64,000 nt of DNA from Bedellia somnulentella (GCA_963576735.1 OY755189.1:5060622-5124621); one strand, 5' to 3'. Shown: positions 37,901 through 43,899, counted from the first letter of the stretch. Numbers and translations are program-made. The notes: generated by a model not told the origin, from the sequence alone.

Positions 37901-38134
37901 ACACAGCATACTACATACTACTATACCTATTAGCATCTCTAAGGGTGCTTTTAACACTGAGGCACCAAAGTTCTCATATACGCTATAATATTAACAAATA
38001 TGTTTACAAACTCACTTGAAATTCTAACTTGTAAAGGACTGGAAACTTTCGTCTCTGCTCGCATAGTTTGGGGAAGTTTCTCATCTCCACTGGCCGGTCT
38101 GGAATCGTCTCCGATATTGATCCATTCTCGTCAG
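7899..38134 (-). CDS. Ptp99A: Receptor-type protein tyrosine phosphatase, Ptp99A-like (3' 14 exons, to the first stop)
   Basis: Fourteen minus-strand exons join in one frame (38016-38134, 30250-30337, 29657-29733, 27872-28006, 22773-22910, 21564-21730, 16846-16981, 14675-14924, 14058-14134, 12630-12761, 10298-10426, 9688-9875, 8187-8322, 7899-7979) and give 616 residues before TGA. All introns are GT-AG except one GC-AG. Order: juxtamembrane segment, PTP D1 (exons 2-8), PTP D2 (exons 8-14). Seen motifs include [27 protein letters not shown] in D1 and VVSPDGRSRAG in D2. Family knowledge: such receptors dephosphorylate phosphotyrosine at the plasma membrane and, in flies, act in axon guidance. 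D1 keeps the Cys and Arg of CX5R but has WHS in place of WPD; D2 has Ser at the Cys position and WPM for WPD, so catalysis may be weak or absent (inference). Extracellular and membrane exons lie upstream and are not identified. The Ptp99A assignment is by recalled similarity of D1/D2; another insect R-PTP is the alternative. Confidence 0.85.
8187..8322 (-). CDS. Ptp99A: Ptp99A-like exon 13: D2 pseudo P-loop
   Basis: Acceptor TTTGCTTCTCAG, donor GTTGGT (poor match beyond GT); one base plus 45 codons. Peptide [19 protein letters not shown] and [20 protein letters not shown]. Aligned to D1, Ser occupies the catalytic Cys position. Confidence 0.92.
8436..9160 (-). pseudogene. 5'-truncated LINE, reverse-transcriptase ORF C-terminus and 3' UTR
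   Basis: Minus-strand frame 8846-9130 encodes a typical LINE C-terminus: [20 protein letters not shown] and [16 protein letters not shown]. The 3' UTR follows to a (TTCTA)n-like tail at 8436-8452. Jockey/CR1-like by feel. Lies in the Ptp99A intron between exons 12 and 13. Confidence 0.75.
9204..9485. repeat. Inverted pair of tRNA-like repeats (foldback)
   Basis: Left arm 9204-9285 contains a minus-strand tRNA-like sequence: acceptor arms GACACTG/CAGTGTC pair fully, B box GGGTTCGAACCC, A box TAGCTCAGTTGG. Right arm 9410-9485 is the inverted copy of the T-arm/acceptor part and flank. Between them CGCGAAATTTCTCTATCC... and TTTGCGTTTCCTACCTCCGA. The anticodon loop is 8 nt and lacks T33, so a working tRNA is unlikely. 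Confidence 0.7.
9515..9622 (-). mobile_element. Family L LINE 3' end
   Basis: Reverse copy of the coding end ([19 protein letters not shown] codons) and tail ACTTATACTCACGCCCAT. Truncated to about 100 bases. Confidence 0.6.
9688..9875 (-). CDS. Ptp99A: Ptp99A-like exon 12: D2 with degenerate WPD loop
   Basis: Acceptor TTTGTTACAG, donor GTAAGT; 62 codons plus two bases. Peptide includes [18 protein letters not shown], where WPD is WPM, and ends YGPVCVVS, leading to the dead P-loop. Confidence 0.93.
10013..10252 (-). repeat. Family A SINE-like repeat
   Basis: Near full-length reverse copy just upstream of Ptp99A exon 12 in the gene's sense. Confidence 0.8.
10298..10426 (-). CDS. Ptp99A: Ptp99A-like exon 11: D2
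   Basis: Acceptor CTTTTTTTCAG, donor GTATAA (weak after +4); 43 codons. Peptide [20 protein letters not shown], then [12 protein letters not shown]. Phase 0 at both ends. Confidence 0.9.
10501..11460 (+). mobile_element. Helitron-like non-autonomous element
   Basis: Starts TCTATACTTATAATAAATC after A-T-rich sequence and ends ACCCGTGCGAAGCTGGGACG...CTAG followed by T, the CTRR|T end of Helitrons, and typical of Lep1-like elements. Contains a (GTCT)5 run at 10626-10645. Its 5' 680 bp match 33957-34560. Lies in the Ptp99A intron between exons 10 and 11. Confidence 0.6.
11495..11668 (+). repeat. tRNA-like repeat
   Basis: TTCGGAGGTAGGAAACGCAA, then tRNA-like part from GACACGG (11579) to CTGTGTCG, with GGGTTCGAATCCC; flank TTTTTCTTTCCTTTATTTA. 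Confidence 0.65.
12481..12506 (+). repeat. (ATTT)n microsatellite
   Basis: About six ATTT units. Confidence 0.9.
12630..12761 (-). CDS. Ptp99A: Ptp99A-like exon 10: D2
   Basis: Acceptor TTTTTTTTACAG, donor GTAAGT; 44 codons. Peptide [15 protein letters not shown], then [17 protein letters not shown], matching the TQGP and FW motifs of PTP domains in divergent form. Confidence 0.92.
12825..13034 (+). repeat. Family A repeat, degenerate
   Basis: TGTAGTGTCGG head, TGGGCGATGCGGATGGAG core, GGGATTGATAGC end. Confidence 0.55.
13246..13430 (+). repeat. Family A repeat, 5' truncated
   Basis: CTACCCACGGGTGTTGTAAG to GGCCGTGAGTATATGTG. Confidence 0.65.
13455..13731 (-). repeat. Family A SINE-like repeat
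   Basis: Reverse copy, tail CATACATACATACATATAC; the last 22 bases of the head (CTAAGCCGACACTACACAGC) are duplicated. Confidence 0.8.
13803..13980 (+). repeat. Family A repeat, degenerate
   Basis: CCGCGGGTGTCGTAAGAGG to CACCGTGACTATGTG. Confidence 0.45.
14058..14134 (-). CDS. Ptp99A: Ptp99A-like exon 9: D2
   Basis: Acceptor TATGTCTGCAG, donor GTGAGT; two bases plus 25 codons. Peptide [12 protein letters not shown] and DYINAVFVD, the D2 version of the YINAS motif. Confidence 0.9.
14675..14924 (-). CDS. Ptp99A: Ptp99A-like exon 8: end of D1 and start of D2
   Basis: Acceptor TTTTTATTAG, donor GTAAGT; 83 codons plus one base. Begins [17 protein letters not shown] (end of D1), then inter-domain linker [10 protein letters not shown] and D2 N-terminus [17 protein letters not shown], ending [12 protein letters not shown]. 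Confidence 0.92.
15592..15797 (+). repeat. Family A SINE-like repeat
   Basis: AGAATATTACTACCCC to CGCCGTGAGTATATG. Confidence 0.7.
16535..16558 (+). mobile_element. Helitron 3' end
   Basis: CGTGCGAAGCCTGGTTGGG ends in CTAG followed by T. The 5' limit of this copy, somewhere after 16240, is unclear. Confidence 0.4.
16846..16981 (-). CDS. Ptp99A: Ptp99A-like exon 7: D1 P-loop; GC donor
   Basis: Acceptor TTGTATTTCAG. One base plus 45 codons: [13 protein letters not shown], then [19 protein letters not shown]. The frame joins exon 8 only if the intron starts with GC (GAG|GCAAGT); the nearby GT four bases on would shift frame. Confidence 0.9.
17092..17258 (+). repeat. Family A repeat, 3' truncated
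   Basis: GTGTAGTGGCGGCTTGG to AACTTCCAAATGTAC, where other sequence takes over just before the GC-rich units. Confidence 0.65.
17352..18023 (+). mobile_element. GC-rich poly(A)-ended retroposon unit, copy 1
   Basis: A 672-base unit from GGGGACCCCGCTCC to a run of about 27 A. GC-rich against AT-rich surroundings. Contains TTTTAGTCGGTAAGAGTC near the 3' end, which resembles the 3' region of lepidopteran R1-like non-LTR elements (recalled, not checked). No convincing coding frame; antisense frames of 160 codons are by-products of composition. 99 per cent like copy 2. Confidence 0.65.
18024..18690 (+). mobile_element. GC-rich poly(A)-ended retroposon unit, copy 2
   Basis: Head-to-tail second copy, starting at the base after copy 1's A run and ending in about 23 A. 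Followed again by GGGGACCCCGCTCC (18691), so the same 14 bases stand at all three junctions. Only a handful of differences from copy 1. Confidence 0.65.
19315..19552 (-). pseudogene. LINE ORF C-terminal fragment
   Basis: Frame reads [39 protein letters not shown] and [19 protein letters not shown], the C-terminal end of a LINE polyprotein, cut upstream by a family A repeat end. Confidence 0.7.
19553..19628 (+). repeat. Family A 3' fragment
   Basis: GAGGAGTTTCTAGCTGTGAAG to GGCCGTGAGTATAG, joined to the LINE fragment at 19552. Confidence 0.5.
19975..20200 (-). repeat. Family A SINE-like repeat
   Basis: Reverse copy with a small internal deletion; directly followed by a reverse family B SINE at 20216. 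Confidence 0.8.
20216..20560 (-). mobile_element. tRNA-derived SINE family B, full length
   Basis: On the minus strand: tRNA-like head with A-box-like TAGTCCAATAGATAGAG and B box GAGTTCAAATCCC (about 20480-20550), body CACATGACA...GTGATAGCCTG, 3' end CAACCCCTTTGGGGATATAC and AACGTTTGAGTTT. Confidence 0.75.
20757..20930 (+). repeat. tRNA-like repeat, best cloverleaf
   Basis: TTCGGAGGTAGGAAACGCAA at the start; tRNA-like 20834-20907: acceptor GACACGG/CTGTGTC, D arm GCTC...GAGC, anticodon stem TCGGG/CCCGA with loop GCGTATA, T arm GCGGG/CCCGC. Position 33 is C, against a functional tRNA. In the intron between exons 6 and 7. Confidence 0.65.
21564..21730 (-). CDS. Ptp99A: Ptp99A-like exon 6: D1 WPD-loop region and catalytic Cys
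   Basis: Acceptor CTTCCATTTCAG, donor GTAAGT; 55 codons plus two bases. Encodes [17 protein letters not shown] and ends MVVHC. The WPD loop reads W-H-S, so the general-acid Asp is missing. The codon after the catalytic Cys is split by the intron (AA|T, Asn). Confidence 0.92.
22285..22720 (-). pseudogene. Family L LINE 3' end (longest copy)
   Basis: Minus strand encodes the C-terminus [39 protein letters not shown] and [13 protein letters not shown], followed by stop and the short 3' end GTGAGTATATGAATGTATG. Upstream part (22530-22720) is frameshifted. Typical of RTE-like endonuclease/reverse-transcriptase polyproteins. Lies in the intron after Ptp99A exon 5. Confidence 0.75.
22773..22910 (-). 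CDS. Ptp99A: Ptp99A-like exon 5: PTP D1
   Basis: Acceptor CTATCACCAG, donor GTAAGT; 46 codons. Peptide [20 protein letters not shown], then [19 protein letters not shown]. The C-x-YWP motif is standard for PTP domains. GC-rich against an AT-rich flank. Confidence 0.92.
23019..23365 (-). mobile_element. SINE family B interrupted by family A
   Basis: Halves 23019-23070 (ACTGATACTTCTGAACGTCC) and 23294-23365 (AAGTACCCACGTTTTGCC, TTTTGTACGAATATG) in reverse sense, with family A between. Confidence 0.65.
23071..23293 (+). repeat. Family A repeat nested in a family B SINE
   Basis: Forward copy whose two flanks (23019-23070 and 23294-23365) are the halves of one reverse family B SINE. Confidence 0.7.
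23889..24120 (+). repeat. Family A repeat, old
   Basis: GTGTAGTGGATAGCTTAGCA to AATAGCCGTGAGTC; many changes. Confidence 0.6.
25010..25670 (+). repeat. Direct repeat of a ~90-bp segment
   Basis: CATCAAAATATTTCTCAACAA...GAGTGACCGCAAACAATC at 25015-25105 recurs at 25570-25660, with a partial third copy at 25238-25280. A family A repeat lies between. Confidence 0.55.
25304..25506 (+). repeat. Family A repeat
   Basis: CACTGCCCCTTCTTACCCAC to GGCCGTGAGTATATGTATG. Confidence 0.7.
25995..26080 (+). pseudogene. Small fragment of the same retrotransposon ORF
   Basis: [20 protein letters not shown] matches the PFxVETxG segment of the fragment at 26555-27265. Too short for more. Confidence 0.5.
26555..27265 (+). 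pseudogene. Non-LTR retrotransposon ORF C-terminal fragment, frameshifted
   Basis: Several frames in turn give [53 protein letters not shown] text ([19 protein letters not shown]), [12 protein letters not shown] and [16 protein letters not shown]. This Cys/His-containing domain is a recurrent C-terminus of repeat-encoded reverse transcriptases in arthropods (recalled). At least two frame changes; dead. Confidence 0.7.
27316..27553 (-). repeat. Family A repeat
   Basis: Reverse copy lacking the tail; immediately followed by a second reverse copy. Confidence 0.75.
27557..27798 (-). repeat. Family A repeat
   Basis: Reverse copy, 74 bases before Ptp99A exon 4 starts in plus coordinates; downstream intron in the gene's sense. 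Confidence 0.8.
27872..28006 (-). CDS. Ptp99A: Ptp99A-like exon 4: PTP D1
   Basis: Acceptor CGTCCCCAG, donor GTATGT; exactly 45 codons. Peptide [19 protein letters not shown], then DFWRMIWQ and [12 protein letters not shown], the conserved PTP core strand and FW motif. Confidence 0.93.
28120..28365 (+). repeat. Family A repeat with target duplication
   Basis: Full copy flanked by TACCTTGAC at 28111-28119 and 28366-28374, evidence for target-primed insertion. Confidence 0.85.
29233..29590 (-). mobile_element. tRNA-derived SINE family B
   Basis: Full-length copy with head decayed (GAGCAGACGATGAGGGGTC); 3' end at 29233. In the intron before exon 4. Confidence 0.7.
29657..29733 (-). CDS. Ptp99A: Ptp99A-like exon 3: PTP D1
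   Basis: Acceptor TTTAAACAG, donor GTAAGT. Encodes [14 protein letters not shown] and DYINASYID, the hallmark D1 motif YINAS-ID. Phase joins exons 2 and 4 exactly. Confidence 0.9.
30250..30337 (-). CDS. Ptp99A: Ptp99A-like exon 2: start of PTP D1
   Basis: Acceptor TTTGTTTCAG, donor GTAAGT. 29 codons plus one base; ends KNQNQKVIP, with the Tyr of PYDYNRVVL split across the junction. The usual KNRY phosphotyrosine-recognition motif is not conserved here (KNQNQ). Confidence 0.85.
30403..30515 (-). mobile_element. Family L LINE 3' end
   Basis: CATACATACATATACTCATG tail, then the coding end in reverse. Directly followed by a family A repeat at 30531. Confidence 0.6.
30531..30708 (+). repeat. Family A repeat, 5' truncated
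   Basis: GGGGGCTTTTTAAGTGATTT to GCCGTGAGTATATGTATG; upstream part replaced by a family L end. Confidence 0.7.
31186..31940. repeat. Near-perfect 160-bp inverted repeat with 434-bp loop
   Basis: Arms 31186-31345 and 31780-31940 are reverse complements with about two mismatches in 160. Outer end ATAGGTAAAAAAACTTTT, inner end CGGTTTTATTTT...GGGGC. The loop has no recognised gene. Short pieces of the arm (AATAAAACCGTTTAA) recur at 32800. Confidence 0.85.
31953..32195 (-). pseudogene. PIF1/Helitron-type helicase C-terminal fragment
   Basis: About 80 residues: [20 protein letters not shown] and [20 protein letters not shown], helicase motifs V and VI of PIF1-like proteins, as found at the end of Helitron Rep/helicase proteins. 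Nothing upstream of residue 1 in any frame, so it is a 5'-truncated remnant. It lies 12 bases beyond the palindrome arm. Confidence 0.75.
32270..32655 (+). repeat. Three tandem copies of a ~120-bp unit
   Basis: Each unit has TTGTATTCTACT, TTTCATTTGATACCCAT, GATGGG and TCCGCCATTTTGTAG followed by GCCGCCATCTTG. Copies diverge by roughly 10-15 per cent. Part of the larger element that includes the helicase fragment, by position. Confidence 0.75.
32665..32930 (+). mobile_element. Probable 3' tail of a DNA transposon or Helitron
   Basis: Holds CAGATTAATCGGTTGATAGG and TGTGTGCAAAATTTGC, phrases typical of the 3' ends of abundant insect elements. Not classified. Confidence 0.35.
32975..33038 (+). 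repeat. Family A 3' fragment
   Basis: GGCTAGTGTTACCCC to GTGATATGTATAAGTAAG. Confidence 0.35.
33600..33720 (+). mobile_element. Family L-related 3' end
   Basis: AGTCTCTGCCTACCCCAATTG then GTACGTATGTATGTAAAACTC; its 3' 60 bases resemble 37440-37540. Confidence 0.45.
33715..33838 (-). repeat. tRNA-like repeat
   Basis: Minus-strand tRNA-like part with CGGGTTCGATCCCCG and TAGCTCAATTGG; flank AAAGGAAAGAAAAATTTCG. Confidence 0.6.
33957..34606 (+). mobile_element. Helitron-like copy with inverted ends
   Basis: 5' part matches 10501-11180 (AATCTGTAGAGAGGTCAATT, GATCGATACTGATGCC). At the other end the same start reappears inverted (AATTGACCTCTCTACAGATT at 34554-34573), so the ends form a TIR-like pair of about 25 bases. 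Confidence 0.55.
34735..34994 (+). repeat. Family A repeat
   Basis: GAGCTGTGTAGTGTGGGC to AGCCGCGAGTATATG, with a small internal insertion. Confidence 0.75.
35463..36937 (+). mobile_element. Inverted-repeat element with a Cys-rich ORF
   Basis: Left arm about 35463-35822 and right arm about 36586-36937 are inverted copies (both contain GTTACATAAATTCATAAG and AACGCGTT, in opposite orientation). Outer ends read GTCCGGTCAATTTA and its near complement. The 760-base centre holds an ORF. Arms of about 360 bp place it among foldback-like DNA elements; class not known. Confidence 0.7.
35954..36430 (+). CDS. Cys-rich fragment with acidic tail inside the inverted-repeat element
   Basis: Open frame of about 158 residues without a good ATG (starts from TTG), so probably a 3' exon or fragment. 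Order: [32 protein letters not shown], then [20 protein letters not shown] and [11 protein letters not shown] (CXC/tesmin-like spacing of cysteines), then a long Glu/Asp/Gln tail and TAA. Similar C-terminal fragments occur in many arthropod genomes as repeat-associated proteins (recalled). Function unknown; zinc binding is likely from the Cys pattern. Confidence 0.55.
   Translation: MLQIASLPPTSVAAHQHLFRVYYQVQVWLGNQLDPKDWGWKLVDNTLEPVLTLLPPAPEKLLNSIFCNCKKGCNAKCGYRKVGLFCSLACTNCQGRSCSNVESANLEDSYDTNEESLVGQFICEIEEKEEEDEQEEEQEEDEEQETVILENYESDEEY
37668..37907 (-). repeat. Family A repeat
   Basis: Reverse copy about 110 bases from Ptp99A exon 1 of this window, in the intron that follows it. Confidence 0.8.
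38016..38134 (-). CDS. Ptp99A: Ptp99A-like exon 1 of those seen: juxtamembrane
   Basis: Acceptor TTGACAG before 38134 and donor GTGAGT at 38010-38015. Two bases plus 39 codons; peptide includes [14 protein letters not shown] and ends VLYKLEFQ. The pattern of a proline-valine motif followed by a basic stretch and YKLEFQ fits the segment between membrane helix and D1. The previous exon must end with one base of a split codon. Confidence 0.8.
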
Positions 38135-38828
38135 CTGTCAAAACCAAACAAGAACATTATTCATAATGGGAAGAATAAAATAGTATGTATGAGAAAAAAA
38201 AACGATATGAGGAAGAGAGAAAATTTCGTTCGTAACGTACTAGTACAAAGATTTTGGTTAGATTTCGATGATATTGGATGGCGTGACTTCAGTAAGTTTT
38301 ATATTCAGAAACCTCGTAGCCGTAATAATGAAAAATGTTCTCACATACAAGAAGCAAAGCTCCTTTTTTTAAGCATAGTCGTACTATGGCATATGACTGG
38401 TTAATATAAAAAATAAAAATAAAATGCAGGTTTTATCTATATTAAAAAATCATTTTTCTAAATGCGGTGATGTATAAATGCACATGTCTTTCTTCTATTT
38501 ATTTAATGTATTGTTTCTAAGCATACGAAAATATGTATTTAAATAAAAAGCCGAGCTGACAGTCTACTAAAAACCTAAAAGGTTTTCAGACTGTCTGGTC
38601 AAGTGTTGTAAATCTTTTTTAAAATAAACAGTGTTAAATTTTAAATTTTTAAATATAGTTGAGGGAAAAAACACTTCGTCATCTTAGCAAAAACATAAAA
38701 ACTAAATCCTTCTATAACGGATCTAAGGTTAAACAGTATAAAATTATGGCTTTCCACAAGCGAAATACTTTTTCAATGGTTTTACTTAGCTTACCCCGTT
38801 TGTTTTAAAAATCGTGTTTGTTTTTAGC

Positions 38829-39028
38829 CGTGTAGTGTCGGCTTAGAATAGCACTACCCCGTTTCTACCGATGGGTGTACGTAAGAGGCGACTAACCATC
38901 ACCAACAACCTTTACTCTATCATCTTTTCCCCACTCAATTTTCCAGGAGTGGCTGAGGAATTTCAAATTCCTTAGCTCTGGCTACCCCTTCTAGGGTTTT
39001 ATAGCCGTGAGTATATGTATGTATGTTT
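38829..39028 (+). repeat. Family A repeat
   Basis: Forward copy; TGTTTTTA flanks both sides (38817 area and 39024 area), a likely target duplication. Confidence 0.8.
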
Positions 39029-39512
39029 TTAAAAACTTTTAAATGTATCCAAAAAAATGTCTATATACTGTAGTAAAGAAAAATTAGCCCCCATTATAAC
39101 CTGAATAGATCGTCGAACCATTAGAGCGTCTTTCGTTACCCGGAGGGAAACTCACGAACCCCATAGCCCTGTTCAGGTATATATACAATTTATATTGCAG
39201 ACTGAATGACCTGATAATCTGACAATTTAAATGATAATCTTATGATAGCCTTAAGTCTATTCTTATAGGAGTGAAACACTATTAAACAGACACAAACCTG
39301 CATTGCATTATCTTGCAATGGGTACAGGACTACACTCATTTTTATGTGATGCTTAGAAGCATTTTTAGCTCAGTTACATATTTATTTATTCGCATCACAA
39401 AACAGGTAGTAAACATTTCATGTTAAAACAACAAATTTACAATAAAATATATAAAGGCAACCCTACTAGGTTTGTTGACAGCTTGCACAATTATAGTTAT
39501 CTTGTTAGTAAA

Positions 39513-39736
39513 TCTGTGCAGTGTCGGCTTAGAATAGCACTACTCTATTCCTTCCGGGGGGTGTACGCAAGATGCGACTAAAGGTATTGGGGCTTTTAAG
39601 GGTTTTTGGGCGATGCGGTTGAAGACCCATCACCAACAACCTTTATTTTACCATCTTTTCCCCACGCAACTACCAAAAATTACTGAGTAATTTCTGATTC
39701 CTTAGCTCTGGCTGCCTCTTCTAGGGATTTATAGCC
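39513..39736 (+). repeat. Family A repeat
   Basis: CTGTGCAGTGTCGGCTTAG to GGATTTATAGCC, without the TGTA tail. Confidence 0.75.
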
Positions 39737-40097
39737 TAATTGTAGATTGTATGTAAATCTACAATTTATTTACAATTTATCTACATTTTATAGTAAACCT
39801 TTTTACATTTATTTTTATGCGCAATACATAATCCCTATACTAATAGTCTACATTTATCCAAACACGGATTAAGTTTAGTAGCACTTATTTCTATACCTTT
39901 TCGTTATTTGACTAAATTTTGCAATTTAAACACAATTTGGGCAATAAAAACAACTATCAGAAGGGCGTTTATAAATACGCTCAGCCGATTTATTACAATT
40001 GTGGTTTGGTTCCGATAGCAAGAATTTATTGTTTGCATTCGACATTAACATGTTGTTGGTACCATGACCCAACTCATTTAGTCTATCTTTATTATAA

Positions 40098-40318
40098 CAT
40101 ACATACATACATACATATTCTCACGCCGTTAGTTCCCATTGGGGTAGGCAGAGACTATCGATCGCCACTTTGTACGATCCTGGCAAACCTCTCTAGCTTC
40201 ATTCACATCCATCAATCTTTTCATACATGCTCTTTTATTCTTCGTACTTCGGACACCTGCCTTTTTGATCACATTTTCTATTTGATCTGAATGTGTCCTC
40301 CGAGGTCATCTTTATTAT
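40098..40318 (-). mobile_element. Family L LINE 3' end
   Basis: Tail CATACATACATACATATTCT, then minus-strand codons for [17 protein letters not shown] and [12 protein letters not shown]. About 220 bases. Confidence 0.65.
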
Positions 40319-40356
40319 AAAACCACTTTAATCTCGGTAGGTAATGTAGAAATACA

Positions 40357-40580
40357 AATATACATATATTTAGGGCCATAAATCCCAAAAAGGGTTAGCT
40401 AGAGCTTCAGAGCTCTCTTCAGCCACGTTTGGAAGTTGATAGGGGACAAGATGGTAGAAATAAAGTATCGTCGGTGATGGGACTCCAACCAAATCGTCCA
40501 AAAACCACTAAAAAAGCCCAATACCCTTAGTCGCCTTTTACGACACTCGTGTGGGTAGAAAGGGGGAGTGGCATTTTAAC
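40357..40580 (-). repeat. Family A repeat
   Basis: Reverse copy, GGCCATAAATCCCAAAAAGG to GGGGGAGTGGCATT. Confidence 0.7.
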
Positions 40581-41270
40581 CTGTTCTAAACTACACTATT
40601 AGCTCAATCAAATTCACATGGAAGATAGCTGACGAAATTGGCAAGTTTTTAAAAATAATTTTGGAGATATTTATGGGATAAGTTTTTTTTTTAAATCGTT
40701 TCAAAGAGATCTTTAATTTAAACATTTTAACAAACTTAGGATTCAACATTTTTTTAATGGCTTAATGGTAGCATATCGGCTCACAATTGCTTTTGTTTTT
40801 GCAAGTGCTACTGTTCACCTATTTCAGAAAAAAAAATCAAGCTTGTATCTCAACAATTGATATCTCTGTGACCAATAATGTCGAATAAGCCAAGGTTTAA
40901 CCAAAAAAATATGAAAAAAAAACATATCTCGAAAACTACAAAAAGTCGCAGAACATACATGGGGGTAATTCGGGTACCCCTAGGGGTATTCTGTCCTTGG
41001 ACTTCCGCTTGACACTATTTCTTGGGACACCCTGTACAGGAACAGCCATTTAAAATTTAAGCTGATAAGCAGTGTTAGTCTTATTTGGTTCCTTAATTGT
41101 TATTGACAGTGGGACTAATATTTACAAAAACATGTAAAAATGATGCGACAAAAACAACATGAAGATTGAAATGTTTAAAAACTTATGGGACTTAAATAAT
41201 ATGTATATATAAAAATTAAAATTATTTATTTCTATTTTATAAGTAGTTGATGCTGCAGTAGAGATGAGGT

Positions 41271-41516
41271 GCATACATACATATACTCACGGCTGTAAAT
41301 CCCTAAAAGGGGTAGCCAGAGTTGAGGATCAGGAACTATAAATACCTCAGCCACTTTTGGAAAAATGACTGGGGAAAAGATGGCAAAATAATGGTTGTTG
41401 GTGATGGGTCTCCAACCGCATCGCCCGAAAATCCCTTAAAAGCCCTAATACCGTTAGTCGCTTCTTACGTACACCCATCGGTAGAAACGGGGTTGAGCTA
41501 TTCTAAGCCGGCTGAC
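41271..41516 (-). repeat. Family A repeat with target duplication
   Basis: Reverse copy flanked by AGATGAGGT at 41262-41270 and 41517-41525. Confidence 0.85.
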
Positions 41517-41574
41517 AGATGAGGTCCCTCAGAAAAAAATGTAATGTTTTATGTGATCGAGTGAGAAATAGCGT

Positions 41575-41795
41575 GATTCGTGAAAATTTGCGGTGTGAAA
41601 GATGATATTGTAAAAAAGATGGAGGAAGATGTGTTAAAATGGCTTAGGCACATAGAGAGAATAGATGATAGTAAATTAGTGAAAAAGATCTATAAAGCCA
41701 ATGTAGAAGGTAATGTTACTAACATTACAATACTGCTTACCCCAATGGGAACTGACGGCGTGAGTATGTGTATATGTATGTATGTTTATGCTGCC
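41575..41795 (+). pseudogene. Family L LINE C-terminus with internal deletion
   Basis: Encodes CGVKDDIVKKMEEDVLKWLR, HIERIDDSKLVKKIYKANVE and GNV, then jumps to CCCCAATGGGAACTGACGGC and the tail GTGAGTATGTGTATATGTATG; the GRPRR-to-KWRS segment is deleted. Confidence 0.7.
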
Positions 41796-42232
41796 GTAGC
41801 TGTATAAGATTGATAGAATTTCGCACTGAGCTTGTTGGAAAGGAAAAATGTTTTTCTTCCATTTCATTTCTCCTTTCGCGATGTTTTTATTATGTCCGTC
41901 GCGACGCGACGATTGTTCTTTCAATTTGAAATTCATCTCTCTTTGCTGTGAGTGCTTTTGTGAAATAATACTGCCATTATAAATTGTAGGATAAGATATA
42001 AATTCAATTTAGTAAAGCACTTCAACACATCTTTTTGTTGATTGCACATAAAAGTATTATAAGTTGGGGGATCTTTTAAGAGATCACAAAACTGTTATTA
42101 CGAAGTATATTATCACTTGAATTAAATCGTGTTTTTTTCTAATGAGGGTATTCTAGTTTAACCTATGGGTTTTGTGTATGACGCCTAAGGTTATAATGAA
42201 TATATGAAGTCGTAAACTGTTCATTTAAATAT

Positions 42233-42484
42233 ATACATACATACATACATATACTCACGGCTACAAATCCCTAAAAGGGGTAGCCAGAGCTGAGAAATAA
42301 TAAATTCCTCAGCCACTTTTGGAAGTTGAGTGGGGAAAAGATGGTAGTACAAAGGTTGTTGGTGATGGGTCTCCAACCGCATCACCCAAAAATCCCTTAA
42401 AAAGCCCCAAGTCCGTTAGTCGCCTCTTACGTACACCCACCGGAAGAAATGGGGTAGTGCTATTCTAAGCCGACCTTACAAAGC
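42233..42484 (-). repeat. Family A repeat
   Basis: Reverse near full-length copy, tail CATACATACATACATATAC. Confidence 0.8.
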
Positions 42485-42490
42485 ATTTAA

Positions 42491-42695
42491 ATATATCTAC
42501 ACTAATATTATAAAGAGGAAAACTTTGTTTTATTGTAATGAATAGGCTCGAAAGCTAATACATCGATTTTGAAAAATATTTCACCAATGGAAAGCTAAGA
42601 CTTTCAGAAACAACGTAAGCTATATATATCGTATGAAGTAAGCAGGTAAAATTACTTAATATTATCCGCACGAAGTCGGGGGGCAGTTGGATAGG
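42491..42695 (+). mobile_element. Lep1-like Helitron fragment
   Basis: Begins CTACACTAATATTATAAAGAG, the typical 5' end of Lep1-type elements, and runs to TCCGCACGAAGTCGGGG, the usual 3' phrase. Internally deleted. Confidence 0.55.
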
Positions 42696-43234
42696 AGATC
42701 AACAGTGGTTTGTGATGTAAAAGATTTCTTATTTCGATACTTTTTCTCCGGAAAGAAATTCACTGAACGAAAACGAATAAGGAAGTAAATATAATTTCGT
42801 TCATTTTATGATTCACTAATTCTTTAACTTCAAATGTCTGTACTTGAAACACATAAACAAAAAAAGTCCAATGTTAGATTTGAATTTCCATCGCTACCTA
42901 TTTTAGATATCAGTTAAGAGACCTGATCAAAAAATTGCAAAATACCAGTATTATAACATTCCATTCAGAGTTTTTATACATAATTCAATAAACTAATAAT
43001 CGCTTGAACGACCGACGCGCGACTACGGAAAAATATCGTGAATGTATTCCTATAATACCAGACTCAGCTCGACGATCAGTAAGTCCTAGGTTAAGCCAGT
43101 AAGCTCTCGGATTTACTATATTTCTGATAATATGTCAGACATTTCCAGGCTCTTATAAACGTGCTATTTTTATAAATAGATGTTTGATTAACTTAAAATT
43201 TATAGTGTTTGCTTGATCAAGATTAAAAAGAGTT

Positions 43235-43300
43235 GCACAGGAGGCTGGAGGATTGTAAATTGGTAAAAGAGATTTATAGAGCTAATGTGATCTGTAAACC
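43235..43300 (+). mobile_element. Family L fragment
   Basis: Encodes RLEDCKLVKEIYRANV in part; both ends lost. Confidence 0.4.
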
Positions 43301-43384
43301 TTACTCCAGAAACTCCGAAGATTAGCATAAGCACGCTTCATTTTGAAAAAGGTATAGTTAGCAAAAGTTTATGTTAGATGGCTA

Positions 43385-43600
43385 GAAACCCACATGGATA
43401 AAGTTATACTTAGTCATGTGACAGTGTATTCGTACCAAATGGTGAAAGGCCTGCCCCCTATCACGTCAGTATCCTGTCCAAGTAAAACGTGGTACTCTGA
43501 ACACCAGGTGCTAATTTCACGTAATGTTCAGAAGTATAAGTACCTCTACCAACCCCTTCGGGGATCTCCAGCTCGAAAGTTTAAGTTTTTTTTTCTTACA
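43385..43600 (+). mobile_element. SINE family B, 3' part
   Basis: ACAGTGTATTCGTACCAAAT, GGCCTGCCCCCTATCACG, GAACACCAGGTG, CAACCCCTTCGGGGAT. Confidence 0.7.
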
Positions 43601-43639
43601 TTTCGATAACTCTATTTTATAATTGCTTAGTATCTTATA

Positions 43640-43865
43640 AGCTATGTAGCTGTATAGTATCAGATTAGAAAAGCACTTACCCATTTCTGTCTGGAAGTGT
43701 CAAAGGTTAATTTGAGGGTATTTCGGGATTTTTAAAGTGATTGTTAGATAATATGACTGAGAACGTAAGACCTTATCTTTTATTTTACCATCTTTTTTCC
43801 GACTCAACCTTTAAAGTGGCTGAGGAATATCTCATTTTAAAACCGTGAGTATAGGTATATATAAG
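43640..43865 (+). repeat. Family A repeat, old
   Basis: GCTATGTAGCTGTATAGTAT to AACCGTGAGTATAGG. Confidence 0.5.
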
Positions 43866-43899
43866 TATGCATCAAATGACAGTCATTAACTTACTTACT

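Larger units (their letters stand above)
30338..38015 (-). other. Ptp99A-like intron between exons 1 and 2 of those seen
   Basis: 7.7 kb with the palindrome/helicase region, tRNA-like repeat, Helitron copies and the Cys-rich inverted-repeat element. No coding exon joins in phase here. 30710-31185, 33040-33595 and 36940-37665 show no clear features beyond weak repeats. Confidence 0.7.

Noticed and set aside
39919..40290. 123-codon plus-strand frame
   Set aside because: Its second half is the antisense of a family L LINE end (HTYIH from the CATACATA tail).
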